Shown in pieces: positions 33,747 to 43,197 of a stretch of 64,000 bases of DNA. The notes below the pieces were generated by a model, which was not told the origin of the DNA, made no database searches, and worked only from the letters and a program-made list of their open reading frames with translations. This DNA comes from Pseudomonas sp. Lineage in GTDB: Bacteria; Pseudomonadota; Gammaproteobacteria; Pseudomonadales; Pseudomonadaceae. Where the stretch lies: contig NZ_PEKX01000012.1 in assembly GCF_002796985.1 (NCBI RefSeq), positions 186,001 through 250,000 of the forward strand, read 5' to 3'. Both the position numbers and the translations under genes were made by a program. Each line of letters starts with the position of its first letter. Positions within the stretch are counted from its first letter, which is position 1.

Positions 33747-34508
33747 TCACTTGCGCCGGATGTACTGGACATCCCCCTTGGTAGCGGCTTCGCCAATCTG
33801 GTTCTGGGTGAGCTTGCTCATCTCCGGGAACTCGCGGAACGCCAGCAGGCTGACGGTGCGGTCGTCCACCAGGCGCAGGTCGGCCTCGCGCAGCTCCAGG
33901 GCGTTCTTGGGCTCCTGGCCGCTGGGGTAGATGACGAAGAGCACGTTCTGGTCCCAGATCGCTTCGAAACGGGCGCGGGTGAAACTGATGTTGCCCAAGG
34001 CGGGATCGGCAACGAATACGTGGTCGTTGTAGACATCGCGGACCACGACGAAATGCTTGAAACCGGCATAGTGGATCGGCACCAGCGCCGGGTGTTCGAG
34101 CGAGTCCAGGTCGGAGAACTCGGCACGGAAGCCGCCACTCTTGTAGCCAAGGGCTGCGGCGTAGCGCTTCATGTCCAGAAGCGAGAAGCCACGGCGCTGG
34201 ACGATCTTGTCGGCCTCGCCGTACTTGATCAGGCCTTCCATGACCTGACGCTCTTCCAGGTTGCGCCCCAGGTAGTAATCCAGCAGCGTGGTCAGCGCCG
34301 CCGAACCGCAGCTGTAGTCGTAGGCCTGGCGGATGACGTTGCGGAACTGCACCTGACTCATCGGTTCAAGCTGGACCGATTCGCGGAAGGGACCGTTGGG
34401 CGTGAGCGGCTGCGAGATATTCACTGTGCCCTGCTGTTGCGGCTTGGTATCCACGGCCTGGGTAAAACCGAACAGGCCCAACAGGCTTCCCAGCAGAATC
34501 TCGAACAT
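33747..34508 (-). CDS. C39-family cysteine peptidase (FilB-like)
   Basis: 253 residues. N-terminal hydrophobic stretch MFEILLGSLLGLFGFTQAV acts as a signal or anchor. The C39 peptidase domain has the nucleophile Cys67 in DYSCGSAAL, His152 in GFKHFVVV and Asp168 in VADPALG. C39 peptidases usually cut after a Gly-Gly leader during export; this one stands alone without an ABC transporter. It is adjacent to a secreted pilin-like protein that could be its substrate. The start at 34508 has a GAGAGGGGTGGG site; the longer one starts in a hairpin. Confidence 0.8.
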   Translation of the reverse strand: MFEILLGSLLGLFGFTQAVDTKPQQQGTVNISQPLTPNGPFRESVQLEPMSQVQFRNVIRQAYDYSCGSAALTTLLDYYLGRNLEERQVMEGLIKYGEADKIVQRRGFSLLDMKRYAAALGYKSGGFRAEFSDLDSLEHPALVPIHYAGFKHFVVVRDVYNDHVFVADPALGNISFTRARFEAIWDQNVLFVIYPSGQEPKNALELREADLRLVDDRTVSLLAFREFPEMSKLTQNQIGEAATKGDVQYIRRK

Positions 34509-34548
34509 CCCACCCCTCTCTTCAATATTGGAAGTCAATCCTGGAAGA

Positions 34549-34574
34549 CCCTTGCCGGCGAAAGCCGGCAAGGG
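34549..34574 (-). repeat. Strong hairpin between the first and second fil-like genes
   Basis: CCCTTGCCGGC / GCCGGCAAGGG, an 11-bp perfect stem with a GAAA (plus) or TTTC (minus) loop and no T-run, 24 bases after the pilin-like stop. Likely a processing or stability signal that raises the first gene's output over the rest. Confidence 0.7.
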
Positions 34575-34597
34575 GTACTGCGCTTCAACCTTCGGGA

Positions 34598-35053
34598 TCA
34601 GTGACCCCAGACCCGCACGGTGGAACCGGCCAGGTTCAGGTTGGAGACGCTCAGCGAACCGATGCTGGCGCCGGTGCTGCCAACCTTGACGGCGTCGATG
34701 GTGACGTCGCCGGTCACGGTCGGCAGGCCGATCGACAGCTGCTGGGTAGCGACAGCAGTACCGCCGCCCAGCGGTTTGACGTCGTTGGTCACGACATCGA
34801 TGGTCATCGGAGCGTCGTCGCTGATGGTCACGCTCGGCAGGTGAATGCCTTGCAGCACCAGGGAGCCGCCCTTGGGATCGGCGTCGGTGTAGGTGATCGC
34901 GCCGATCTGGGCATTGAAGGTACCGGCGATGCTGATGCCATCCTGGCCAGTGATCCCGGACAGTGCAGCGTCATCCATGGATTTCATGTCGGCATGTGCC
35001 AGGAACGGGGTGGCCAGAACTGCGCTTGCAAGAACCAGTTGCTTGATTTTCAT
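34598..35053 (-). CDS. Secreted pilin-like protein with GITGQDGI motif (FilA-like)
   Basis: 151 residues. Signal peptide ends at LAHAD (about residue 21). It has the early motif LSGITGQDGISI seen in a family annotated as 'putative pilus system protein FilA' or DUF6160. The remainder is rich in Gly, Thr, Ser and Val in alternating strand pattern with no Cys, and reads like a beta-solenoid or surface protein. First gene of a minus-strand operon; the hairpin behind it suggests high expression. Function unknown. Confidence 0.6.
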   Translation of the reverse strand: MKIKQLVLASAVLATPFLAHADMKSMDDAALSGITGQDGISIAGTFNAQIGAITYTDADPKGGSLVLQGIHLPSVTISDDAPMTIDVVTNDVKPLGGGTAVATQQLSIGLPTVTGDVTIDAVKVGSTGASIGSLSVSNLNLAGSTVRVWGH

Positions 35054-35284
35054 TGTTATAAGTCTCCAGTGTTCAGGTGGGATTGCCCCAGGCACTGCAA
35101 GGGGCGTCGTGCCCCGCTGCAGATTGACCGGTTGCTGCCGGTCTTCCAGACCCGCGACTTCTTCCTTAAGCGCCGCCGGCATGGATCCGTGAAGCACAAG
35201 GCTTCGCGTCCTGATCTCCAAGCTACTGGCCCGCCGTGAACCTGCCAGCCCATCCAAGGGATGGCGCAAAACCCACCACCTGAC

Positions 35285-38008
35285 TCAAGCTTCGCTGAGC
35301 AGCCCCAGACTCTTCCCCTTGAGTACCGCCTGGGTCCGGCTACGCACACCCAGCTTGGCGAACAGGTTGTGCAGATGCCACTTGATGGTGGCCTCCGACA
35401 GATGCACCGCCTGGGCGATGTCGCGGTTCGACAAGCCGGCCGCCACGAGCCGCAGAATCTCCCGTTCGCGATGGCTAACATCTTGATTTTCATCGAAACT
35501 TTCCGGATCTACGGACAGCCTGCGGCACTGTTCGCGGAGCATTTCCGCCACCCCCTGCCAGGCCGAGGCACGCTTGGGTTCGGCACCCTTCCAGGCCTCC
35601 CATAGCGGCAGCAGCCACAGTGCGTCGTCCTGGAACAGGCGCCGGTAACCCAGGTTCCAGGCTTCCTCCAAGGTAGGAGCGAACAGAGCGAAGGCTTTTT
35701 CGCTGTTACCTTTCTGCCAATACGCCACAGAAAGTAACAGCGAAAGACGCAGCCGTCGGTCGCGCTGATAGGGCGAGGTAAAGCCCGCCAGGCACGATTC
35801 CAGACGCTGCTGCGCACGCTCGGCGTGACGCTCGGAAAGCGCCAGACGCGCCTCCGCCATGACCAGCGCCGCGTGGGCGTCGGCATAGCGTTCGGCGTTG
35901 AGCCCCGAGAGGTGCCGCGCCAACTGCAGGCACACGCGCTCGGCCTCATTGGGCCGGCGCATCCACAGCAGCAACTGCACCTTGCAGCTCATCGCCAGCG
36001 CATGGACCCGCTCATAGCCCGGCGACTGCAAACCAACCAGCCATTCGTCGAGCTGGGCCAGACCTTGTTCGGCCTCGCCGGCGAAGAACCGCGCCTTGGC
36101 CATCACCAGTTGGCCACGGCTGATCAGTTCCACCGGAGTAGCCACGTCGCGCCAGGTGGTCGCCAGCGGCAGTTCGGCGAGGATCGCCGCGTGACGATCC
36201 TGCTCATACAGCAGGTCGGCATACGCCAGCGACAACGGCCCGCCAACTCGGCTACGCCGGCCGAAAACCCGCTCCACGCGGCTGCGCGCGCTCTCGGCGA
36301 TGGTCCGGCCGCGTTCCAGCTCACCGCGTTCCTTGCAGATCAACGCCTCGATCATGCTGACGACGACCTGCAGGTACTCACTGTCGGCCATGCGCAGACA
36401 TTCGCGGGCGACACCGATGGCGTTGGCCGCCTCGGCGTAATCACCCAGCAGCGCATAGGCCGCCGCCTGGATGCACGACAGGCTGGCGCGGAACACCGGC
36501 TGGTTACCCGGCACCAGAGCCAGCCACTGGCGCGCCACCTTCAGGCAGGCTTCCAGCTTGTCCTGGTAGAGCAGCACCAGCGCCTTGAGCACCTGGGCCA
36601 CGCCGAGCAACTCGGCCATGCCGAAGTGGCGCACCTTGCCCTGCCCTTGCAGCAGCCGGACGCTGAGTTCTTCGATCAGCGCCTCGGCCTCGGCGAACTT
36701 CTGCTCGAAGGCCAACTGCCAGGCGTAGAAGATCTGGAACACCGGGTGCTCGCGGATCACCTCGGCGGGAATGCTGCCGAGCATGCCGAGAATGCCGTAG
36801 ACACGGTTGCCGGCGATCAGCTTGGCGCCCTGACGCTCCAGTAGGTCGGCGGCAAAGGCATAGTCGCGGGCACGCAGCGCGTACTTGATCGCCCGGTCGG
36901 CCATGTCGCGGCTTTCGCACCAGCGCGCGGCAGCATGCAGCAATGGCGTCGGGTCGGAGTTGCGCGCCAGGCGCCCCTGAAGGAACTCGGCGAACAGGTG
37001 GTGATAGCGGAACCATTCGCGCTGGTCGTCCAGCGGGATGATGAACAGCTGTTCGTTCTGCAGCCGCATCAGCATGTCCAGGCCATCGCGGCGCCCGGTC
37101 AGCGCATTGCACAGCTCGGCGCAGAATTCGTCGAGCACCGAGGTCTGGTCGAGGAACTGCTGCAACGGTTCAGGCAGGCTGCGCAGCACGTCTTCGGCGA
37201 GGTAATCGGCGAGGTCGCGCTCGGTGCCGGAGAGTCCCTTGAGCAGCGCCGCGCGATCCGGATTGCGCGCCAGCGCCAGGGCGGCGAGATGCAGTGCGGT
37301 GATCCAGCCTTCGGTGCGCTTGTGCAGCAGCTTGAGTTCGCTGTCGCTCAGGGCCAGGCCCTTGAGCCCGGTGAGGAAGGTGTCGGTTTCCTCGCGGGTC
37401 AGGCGCAGGTCGTCGCCGCTCAGGCAGAAAGCCCAGGGCGCCAGGCCCGGCTCGTCCACCAGGAAGCGCGGACGATAGCGGGTGCTGGTGACCAGGCGGA
37501 TGTTTTCCGGCAGGTGTTCGATCAGGTAGCGGGCGCCGTGTGCCAGCGCCGGGTGGCGAATCTGGTGGAAGTCGTCGAGCAGCAGGTAGAGCGGCCCTTC
37601 GAGCCGGCGCAGATCGGAGAGGAAGGCATCGATGATGCCTTCCAGCGGCAGTGTCATATCCGACTGCAACAGATTCGAGGTATTGGTGCCGAAATCGGCC
37701 TCGACGCTGCGGATGCTCGCCACCAGGTACTGCACCAGGCGTTGCGGCTCGCTGTCGCCCTCGTCGCAGGACATCCAGGCAACCCGTGCGCCGCTTGCCA
37801 ACAGGCGCTGGCGGAACAGGCTGAGGATGGTGCTCTTGCCGAAGCCGGCCGGCGCGCTGAGGATCAGCACGCGCTGCTGGCGGTTGGCGTGCAGTCGGTC
37901 GATCAAGGCGCGGCGCGGCAGCAGCGAATCACTGTCGGCGCGCGGCGGGAACAACTTGGTGCGCAGCAGCGGCAAGGGTTGCTGCGGCAAAGCGGTCAGG
38001 GTCGTCAT
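35285..38008 (-). CDS. MalT-like LuxR regulator (LAL family), second of a pair
   Basis: 907 residues. N-terminal STAND/NACHT-like ATPase with P-loop SAPAGFGKST and the sensor segment YLLLDDFHQI; a large tetratricopeptide-like middle; and a C-terminal LuxR helix-turn-helix (SHREREILRLVAAGLSNRDIAQAVHLSE). It begins one base after the preceding regulator gene ends, so they are co-transcribed. It lies directly upstream of the fil-like operon and in the same direction, making that operon its likely target. The inducer is unknown. Confidence 0.85.
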   Translation of the reverse strand: MTTLTALPQQPLPLLRTKLFPPRADSDSLLPRRALIDRLHANRQQRVLILSAPAGFGKSTILSLFRQRLLASGARVAWMSCDEGDSEPQRLVQYLVASIRSVEADFGTNTSNLLQSDMTLPLEGIIDAFLSDLRRLEGPLYLLLDDFHQIRHPALAHGARYLIEHLPENIRLVTSTRYRPRFLVDEPGLAPWAFCLSGDDLRLTREETDTFLTGLKGLALSDSELKLLHKRTEGWITALHLAALALARNPDRAALLKGLSGTERDLADYLAEDVLRSLPEPLQQFLDQTSVLDEFCAELCNALTGRRDGLDMLMRLQNEQLFIIPLDDQREWFRYHHLFAEFLQGRLARNSDPTPLLHAAARWCESRDMADRAIKYALRARDYAFAADLLERQGAKLIAGNRVYGILGMLGSIPAEVIREHPVFQIFYAWQLAFEQKFAEAEALIEELSVRLLQGQGKVRHFGMAELLGVAQVLKALVLLYQDKLEACLKVARQWLALVPGNQPVFRASLSCIQAAAYALLGDYAEAANAIGVARECLRMADSEYLQVVVSMIEALICKERGELERGRTIAESARSRVERVFGRRSRVGGPLSLAYADLLYEQDRHAAILAELPLATTWRDVATPVELISRGQLVMAKARFFAGEAEQGLAQLDEWLVGLQSPGYERVHALAMSCKVQLLLWMRRPNEAERVCLQLARHLSGLNAERYADAHAALVMAEARLALSERHAERAQQRLESCLAGFTSPYQRDRRLRLSLLLSVAYWQKGNSEKAFALFAPTLEEAWNLGYRRLFQDDALWLLPLWEAWKGAEPKRASAWQGVAEMLREQCRRLSVDPESFDENQDVSHREREILRLVAAGLSNRDIAQAVHLSEATIKWHLHNLFAKLGVRSRTQAVLKGKSLGLLSEA

Positions 38009-38009
38009 G

Positions 38010-40781
38010 TCAGAGCAGACTCAGCTCGCGGGCACGGCGTATCGCTTGGGTTCGATTGCGCACCTTGAGCTTCTCGTAGATGTTGTGCAGGTGCCATTTG
38101 ACGGTGCCCAGGGCCAGCGAGAGCTGCTGGCCAATCTCCTCGTTGGAGAGTCCCTGGGCCGCCAGGCATACCACCTCGCGCTCGCGGTCGGTCAGACCTT
38201 CTTCGAGCACCTCGGGTGACCTGCGTGCTTCCTGCCCCGGCCAGACGGTCAACATTCCGCGAATGAAAACCTGCAGCGCCGGTTGTCGCTCGGTGGACTC
38301 CAACTGCTGCAACAGCTGGCGAATCCCCTCGCCTTCCTCGATGAAAATGCTCCGTACCCCTTCCCGCTCGGCACCCACCAGACATTGGCCGAGCAGGCTG
38401 TGGGAGCGTTCCTGGTAGCCCAGACGCTGGTAACTCAGGGCCGCCAGCAGGTCCAGGCGCAAGCGCTGCAAGCCATGCCAGCCCGGCTGCAGCATGCTGC
38501 GCAGCTGGGTGATCTCATGCAGCGCTTCGCTGAAATGCCCGCGCGCCTGGAGCAGGCGCACGCGGCTGATGCCCTGCACCCAGAGCACCGGGTTGAACGG
38601 CATCTGCTTGTAGTGACTGGCGAGCTTGGCCCAGTCGATCGCCTTGAGCCGCTGCTCGGCGCGCTTGCAGCGGTCGGTGGCGGTTTCCTGGAGGATCAGG
38701 TTGATCTCCTCGCCGACAGCCATGGCAAAGAAGCGCCAGGACTGGTTGCGCGAGGCCAGGGTCTGCATCAGCCCGAGGGTGGCCAGCGCCTCCTTGCCGC
38801 GCCCCTGAAGGCGCTGGATACGCGCCAGACACTGCATGCCCTGGGCGTACAGATCGATGGGGTTGACCACGTCGACCCGCCCCAGCGCCCAGCGCAGGCG
38901 CTCTTCCAGGCCGTCGAGGTCGGTACGGTAGTAGGCGGTCAGCGCCTCGGCGATGGCTGGCAGGGCAAGGGCCTGGGAGCGTTTGTCGAACAGCGGCATG
39001 GCCTGCTCGCGCACACGTTCGATGAGCATCTGCGCCTGCTTGACCTGGCCCTGTTCCAGCGCCAGCACCACCTCGATGGTGCACTGCTGCATGTGCAGGT
39101 AGCGACCGTCGAGGAAGTGGTTACGCTGCTGCGCCAGGCCCATCAGCCGCCGCGCCTGCTCCGCCTGGCCACGCACGACCTGGGCGAAGGCAGCAATCAG
39201 CAGGATGGCGCCTTCAAGGAAAGCCGAGTTCTGCCCCAGTTGGCTCTCCACCTTGCGTGCCAGGGTGATGCACTGCTCGAGGTCGTCCTTCTGCAGCGCC
39301 AGCACGGCCTTCACCGCCAGCGCCGACAGGTACTGGTTTCCCATCGGGCCGCTGCCCTTGGGATCGCCCCAGCGCGCCAGCAGCTCATCCATCATCCGAT
39401 TGGCTTCGGGCAGACTGAGCTCCGAGGCACGAGTCCAGACGTCGCTCAGCACCAGGATCGGGTAGCGCTCAGCGATCTCGTTCGGCACCTGCTTACGCCA
39501 GCGCGAGATCAGGTAGAGCTGGCCGCGGTTGATCAGGTCCAGACCACAGCCATCCACCAGTGCGGCGAGCATCTCCGGGTCCTCTGCGAGGCAGGCGTGC
39601 TCGATGGCCAGGGTCGGCATGTGGTGGTTGGTGAACCACAGGCTGGCGTTGAAGTGCAGTTGCTTGAAACGCTCCGGGTCGCGCTCGCGCAGGCGGGCCC
39701 GGAGGAAATCGGCAAACAGCTGGTGGAAGCGGTACCACTGGCGGTCGCGGTCCAGCGGCAGGAGGAACAGCTGCATGCTGTCCAGGTGCTCCAGCAGTGC
39801 CTGACCGTCCTGGCGACCGGTCAGGGTATTGGCCAGGTCGCCGTTCAGGCGACTGGCAATCCCCAGGGACAGCAGTGCTTCCTGCACGTCGGCAGGCAGG
39901 CGCTCGAACACCGCGCGCAGCAGGTAATCGCCCACCGCCGCCTTGTCGCTGCTGAGCAGCTTGAGGTCTTCCGGTGCACCGCTCTGCTGGCGCAGCCAGA
40001 GGCTGACCAGGTGCACCCCTGCCATCCAACCTTCGGTCTGGTTGTGCAGCGACTGCAGGCAGCTATCTTCGAGCTGCAGGCCATCACGGGCCAGGTACTC
40101 TCGGGTTTCGTCGCGGGACAGGCGCAGCTCGTCCTGGCCGACTTCCAGCAACAGCCCCTTAGCGCGCCAGGTGGCGAGGTTCAGCGGCGGCTGTGAACGG
40201 CTGCCGATGGCCAGGGTGAGGCCAGGTGGTGCGTACTGCACCAGCCGATTGAGGCCGGCGAAGACCTCGGAATGGGTGAGCTCATGCAGATCGTCGAGTA
40301 CCAGCAGGACCTTGCACTCGTCGCGCGAAAGGTCCATCAGCAAGCTTTCCATGACCGCGACCACGGGCACGCGCATGGTGTTGTGCACATAGCCCAACGC
40401 ATCCTCGCCAGTACCCGGCACGGCGCTGGCCAGCGCCTGGATGAGTTTCAGGCAGAAACGGCCGGGGTCGTCGTCGTCACTCTCCAGCGAAAGCCAGGCG
40501 ACCTTGTGGCCTTCGCCGGCACGCCTGCCAGCCAGTGCCGCCAGCGCGGTGGTCTTGCCAAAACCGGCTGGAGCCGAGAAAAGCAGTATCGAGGCATAAG
40601 GATGACGGTCCAGGGCATTCTGGACCTCAGGACGAATCAAATAATCAGCAGGCACCCGAGGGGGTGTTAATCTGGAGCGCAGAAGGCTGCCGGCTGCGGG
40701 TTCGAGCACTACATCCACGGCCTGTATCCCTATGTCATTATCGTTGTTGGTACGGAGCAATGTCCGCGTGGGATTCGTCAC
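38010..40781 (-). CDS. MalT-like LuxR regulator (LAL family), first of a pair
   Basis: 923 residues. P-loop SAPAGFGKTTAL at about 70-81, Walker B region LLVLDDLHEL, TPR-like central part, and C-terminal HTH (TDREREVVCLAAQGLSNEEIGQQLSLALGTVKWHLHNIYEKL). It is a distant paralogue of the next gene. Two LAL proteins in one operon could respond to different effectors or form mixed oligomers. Confidence 0.85.
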   Translation of the reverse strand: MTNPTRTLLRTNNDNDIGIQAVDVVLEPAAGSLLRSRLTPPRVPADYLIRPEVQNALDRHPYASILLFSAPAGFGKTTALAALAGRRAGEGHKVAWLSLESDDDDPGRFCLKLIQALASAVPGTGEDALGYVHNTMRVPVVAVMESLLMDLSRDECKVLLVLDDLHELTHSEVFAGLNRLVQYAPPGLTLAIGSRSQPPLNLATWRAKGLLLEVGQDELRLSRDETREYLARDGLQLEDSCLQSLHNQTEGWMAGVHLVSLWLRQQSGAPEDLKLLSSDKAAVGDYLLRAVFERLPADVQEALLSLGIASRLNGDLANTLTGRQDGQALLEHLDSMQLFLLPLDRDRQWYRFHQLFADFLRARLRERDPERFKQLHFNASLWFTNHHMPTLAIEHACLAEDPEMLAALVDGCGLDLINRGQLYLISRWRKQVPNEIAERYPILVLSDVWTRASELSLPEANRMMDELLARWGDPKGSGPMGNQYLSALAVKAVLALQKDDLEQCITLARKVESQLGQNSAFLEGAILLIAAFAQVVRGQAEQARRLMGLAQQRNHFLDGRYLHMQQCTIEVVLALEQGQVKQAQMLIERVREQAMPLFDKRSQALALPAIAEALTAYYRTDLDGLEERLRWALGRVDVVNPIDLYAQGMQCLARIQRLQGRGKEALATLGLMQTLASRNQSWRFFAMAVGEEINLILQETATDRCKRAEQRLKAIDWAKLASHYKQMPFNPVLWVQGISRVRLLQARGHFSEALHEITQLRSMLQPGWHGLQRLRLDLLAALSYQRLGYQERSHSLLGQCLVGAEREGVRSIFIEEGEGIRQLLQQLESTERQPALQVFIRGMLTVWPGQEARRSPEVLEEGLTDREREVVCLAAQGLSNEEIGQQLSLALGTVKWHLHNIYEKLKVRNRTQAIRRARELSLL

Positions 40782-40880
40782 TTCTTATCAGAATGCCTTT
40801 CCGACGTAAACTGAAGAAATAGCTCTAGGATCGACGCTTCAGACGACCTGTTCACCTCATTTGCCTGCACGCTGTTACCC

Positions 40881-42224
40881 ATGCCTGACTGTTTCCTGCA
40901 CCCGCTTTCCTATCAGGAAGACCCGGGTGAACGCTTCGCCCTGATCCACCGAGCGCCCGGTGCCGTCCTCCTGGACGCCGGTCGACCCATTGCCACACGT
41001 GGACGCTATGACCTTCTGAGCGCCTGGCCATTGGCAGAACTGGCGCCCACCGCCGACGAATCGGCCAAGAGCTTTTTTGCCCGCGCAAGAGCCGCCTTGC
41101 AGAGCCTGGGCGAGGCTAAAGTCCCGGACAATCGCCAACTGCCATTCGTCGGCGGAATGATCGGTTATCTCGGCTATGACTTTGGCCGACGCATCGAATA
41201 CCTGCCCGAACCGAACCTCGACGACCTGGCCTTGCCGGATGCGCGTCTGGGCCTGTACGCCTGGGCGCTGGTGACCGATCACGAGGAGCGCCGCAGCCAG
41301 CTGGTATTCCACCCGTCGCTGGCACAAGGCGAACGGCACCGGCTTATCGCGCTGTTCGATAGCGCTCGCACTGATGAAGCGCTGGCACCTTTCCGGCTCT
41401 CCGCCCCGTTCCGCCCGGACCTCAGCCGCGAGCAGTACCGCGAGGCGCTGGAGCGCGTGCACGGCTACATCCTCGCCGGCGACTGCTACCAGGTGAACTA
41501 CACCCAGCGTTTCCGCGCACCCTGCAACGGCTCGCCCTGGCTGGCCTACCGGGCACTGCGCGAAGCCTGTCCTACGCCTTTTGCCGGTTATCTGGCATTG
41601 CCTGAAGGCGCCGTCCTCAGCCTGTCGCCGGAGCGTTTCATCCAGCTCCACGGCAAGCAGGTGGAAACCCGCCCGATCAAGGGCACCCGCCCGCGCGGCG
41701 ACACGCCCGAGGCCGACCAACAGAATGCCAAAGCCCTGCTCGCCAGCGAGAAGGACCGTGCCGAGAACCTGATGATCGTCGACCTGCTGCGCAACGACCT
41801 CGGCCGTAGCTGCCGCCCCGGCAGCGTGCGCGTGCCCGAGCTGTTCGCGGTGGAGACCTATCCCAACGTGCACCACCTGGTCAGCAGCGTGCGTGGCGAA
41901 CTGGCGGAAGGAAAGGACGCGCTGGACCTGCTCGAAGGCAGCTTCCCCGGCGGCTCCATCACCGGCGCACCGAAGGTTCGCGCCCTGCAGATCATCGACG
42001 AGCTGGAACCGACCCAGCGCAGCATCTACTGCGGCAGCCTGCTCTACCTCGACGTACGTGGCGAAATGGACAGTTCCATCGCCATCCGCACCGTGCTGGT
42101 GAAGGACGGCCAGGCGTGCTGCTGGGGCGGCGGCGGCATCGTCGCCGATTCCAACTGGGAGGATGAATACGAGGAATCGCTGACCAAGGTGGACGTGCTC
42201 CTGCGGACCCTGGAAAGCCTCTGA
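40881..42224 (+). CDS. pabB: Aminodeoxychorismate synthase component I
   Basis: 447 residues of the chorismate-binding fold. Motifs: GGMIGYLGYDFGR, AGDCYQVNYTQRF, the catalytic-Lys segment RPIKGTRPRG (which separates PabB from anthranilate synthase TrpE), EKDRAENLMIVDLLRNDLG and GSFPGGSITGAPK. It forms 4-amino-4-deoxychorismate for folate synthesis with PabA. Divergent from the LAL regulators by 99 bases. Confidence 0.94.
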   Translation: MPDCFLHPLSYQEDPGERFALIHRAPGAVLLDAGRPIATRGRYDLLSAWPLAELAPTADESAKSFFARARAALQSLGEAKVPDNRQLPFVGGMIGYLGYDFGRRIEYLPEPNLDDLALPDARLGLYAWALVTDHEERRSQLVFHPSLAQGERHRLIALFDSARTDEALAPFRLSAPFRPDLSREQYREALERVHGYILAGDCYQVNYTQRFRAPCNGSPWLAYRALREACPTPFAGYLALPEGAVLSLSPERFIQLHGKQVETRPIKGTRPRGDTPEADQQNAKALLASEKDRAENLMIVDLLRNDLGRSCRPGSVRVPELFAVETYPNVHHLVSSVRGELAEGKDALDLLEGSFPGGSITGAPKVRALQIIDELEPTQRSIYCGSLLYLDVRGEMDSSIAIRTVLVKDGQACCWGGGGIVADSNWEDEYEESLTKVDVLLRTLESL

Positions 42225-42239
42225 ATCCTGGCGCTTCCC

Positions 42240-42330
42240 TGTCGGAGCGAGCTTGCTCGCGAACAGATTCCCGGCCACGTCGACGTGCGCGGTTCGCGAG
42301 CAATAACGATGGAGTCCCCCTCGCTCCTAC
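42240..42330. repeat. REP pair 3 (long right-arm type)
   Basis: Left arm TGTCGGAGCGAGCTTGCTCG (one change from the others), right arm GTTCGCGAGCAATAACGATG then CCCCCTCGCTCCTAC. Confidence 0.85.
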
Positions 42331-42348
42331 AAAAAGCCACCACAAAAG

Positions 42349-42376
42349 AAAAAGCCCCGCTGATGCGGGGCTTTTT
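42349..42376. terminator. Bidirectional terminator pabB / thrH
   Basis: AAAAAGCCCCGC / GCGGGGCTTTTT with a TGAT loop, between convergent genes. Confidence 0.9.
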
Positions 42377-42390
42377 CATCACAGCCAGTC

Positions 42391-43008
42391 TTACAGGCTG
42401 AGCGGGCGGTTGGACGCCTTGAGGAACTCCTTTTTCAGGTCCTCATAGGTGTGCACGGCCGGGAACTGCGGGAACTCGCGAATCACGTTTTCCGGCGCGT
42501 GGAACAGGATGCCGGCGTGGGCTTCGGAGAGCATGGTGGTGTCGTTGTAGGAATCGCCAGCGGCGATCACACGGTAGTACAGGCTCTTGAAGGCGATAAC
42601 CGACTGACGCTTCGGATCCTTCTGGCGCAGTTGGTAATCCACCACGCGATCGGTCTCGTCAGTGATCAGCTTGTGGCACAGCAGGGTCGGGAAACCGAGC
42701 TGGCGCATCAGCGGCTGGGAGAATTCGTAGAAGGTGTCGGAGAGAATCACCACCTGGAAGCGCTCGCGCAGCCAGTCGACGAACTCCACTGCGCCTTCCA
42801 GCGGCTTCAGGGTGGCGATCACTTCCTGGATGTCGGACAGCTTCAGGCCGTGCTCATCGAGGATGCGCAGACGCTGCTTCATCAGCACGTCGTAATCCGG
42901 AATATCGCGAGTCGTCGCCTTGAGCGCATCGATACCGGTTTTTTCAGCGAAGGCGATCCAGATTTCCGGAACCAGAACCCCTTCCAGGTCGAGACAGGCG
43001 ATTTCCAC
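42391..43008 (-). CDS. thrH: Phosphoserine / homoserine phosphotransferase
   Basis: 205 residues of the HAD superfamily. Motif 1 in IACLDLEGVLVPE (catalytic DxE variant of DxD, as known for ThrH), SDTFYEF, and the metal-binding AAGDSYNDTTML. It dephosphorylates phosphoserine and can transfer the phosphate to homoserine, linking serine and threonine synthesis. Divergent from cysH. Confidence 0.92.
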   Translation of the reverse strand: MEIACLDLEGVLVPEIWIAFAEKTGIDALKATTRDIPDYDVLMKQRLRILDEHGLKLSDIQEVIATLKPLEGAVEFVDWLRERFQVVILSDTFYEFSQPLMRQLGFPTLLCHKLITDETDRVVDYQLRQKDPKRQSVIAFKSLYYRVIAAGDSYNDTTMLSEAHAGILFHAPENVIREFPQFPAVHTYEDLKKEFLKASNRPLSL

Positions 43009-43197
43009 GAACGATTTCCCCGCAGGATTGACTTGAGAGGCGGCACTCTAGCCGCTCGCTCCCAGCGGCGCAACGCGCCACTTATACCCAAACACCACAG
43101 TCTACCTTCCTGATGGTTATTTAGGGGCATATCCGCCTCTTTGCTACCATCGCGCCCACAGAGCGCCTTGCGCCATTAAAACTAGGAATACCGCCTG

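Noticed and set aside
31035..34604. Plus-strand open frame of 1189 codons across the fil-like operon
   Set aside because: It runs antisense to four real genes with signal peptides and ribosome sites; no motif was found in it.
29885..35053. Fap functional amyloid operon
   Set aside because: There is no FapC/FapB-type imperfect repeat protein and the barrel proteins do not resemble FapF; only the peptidase class is shared in concept with FapD.
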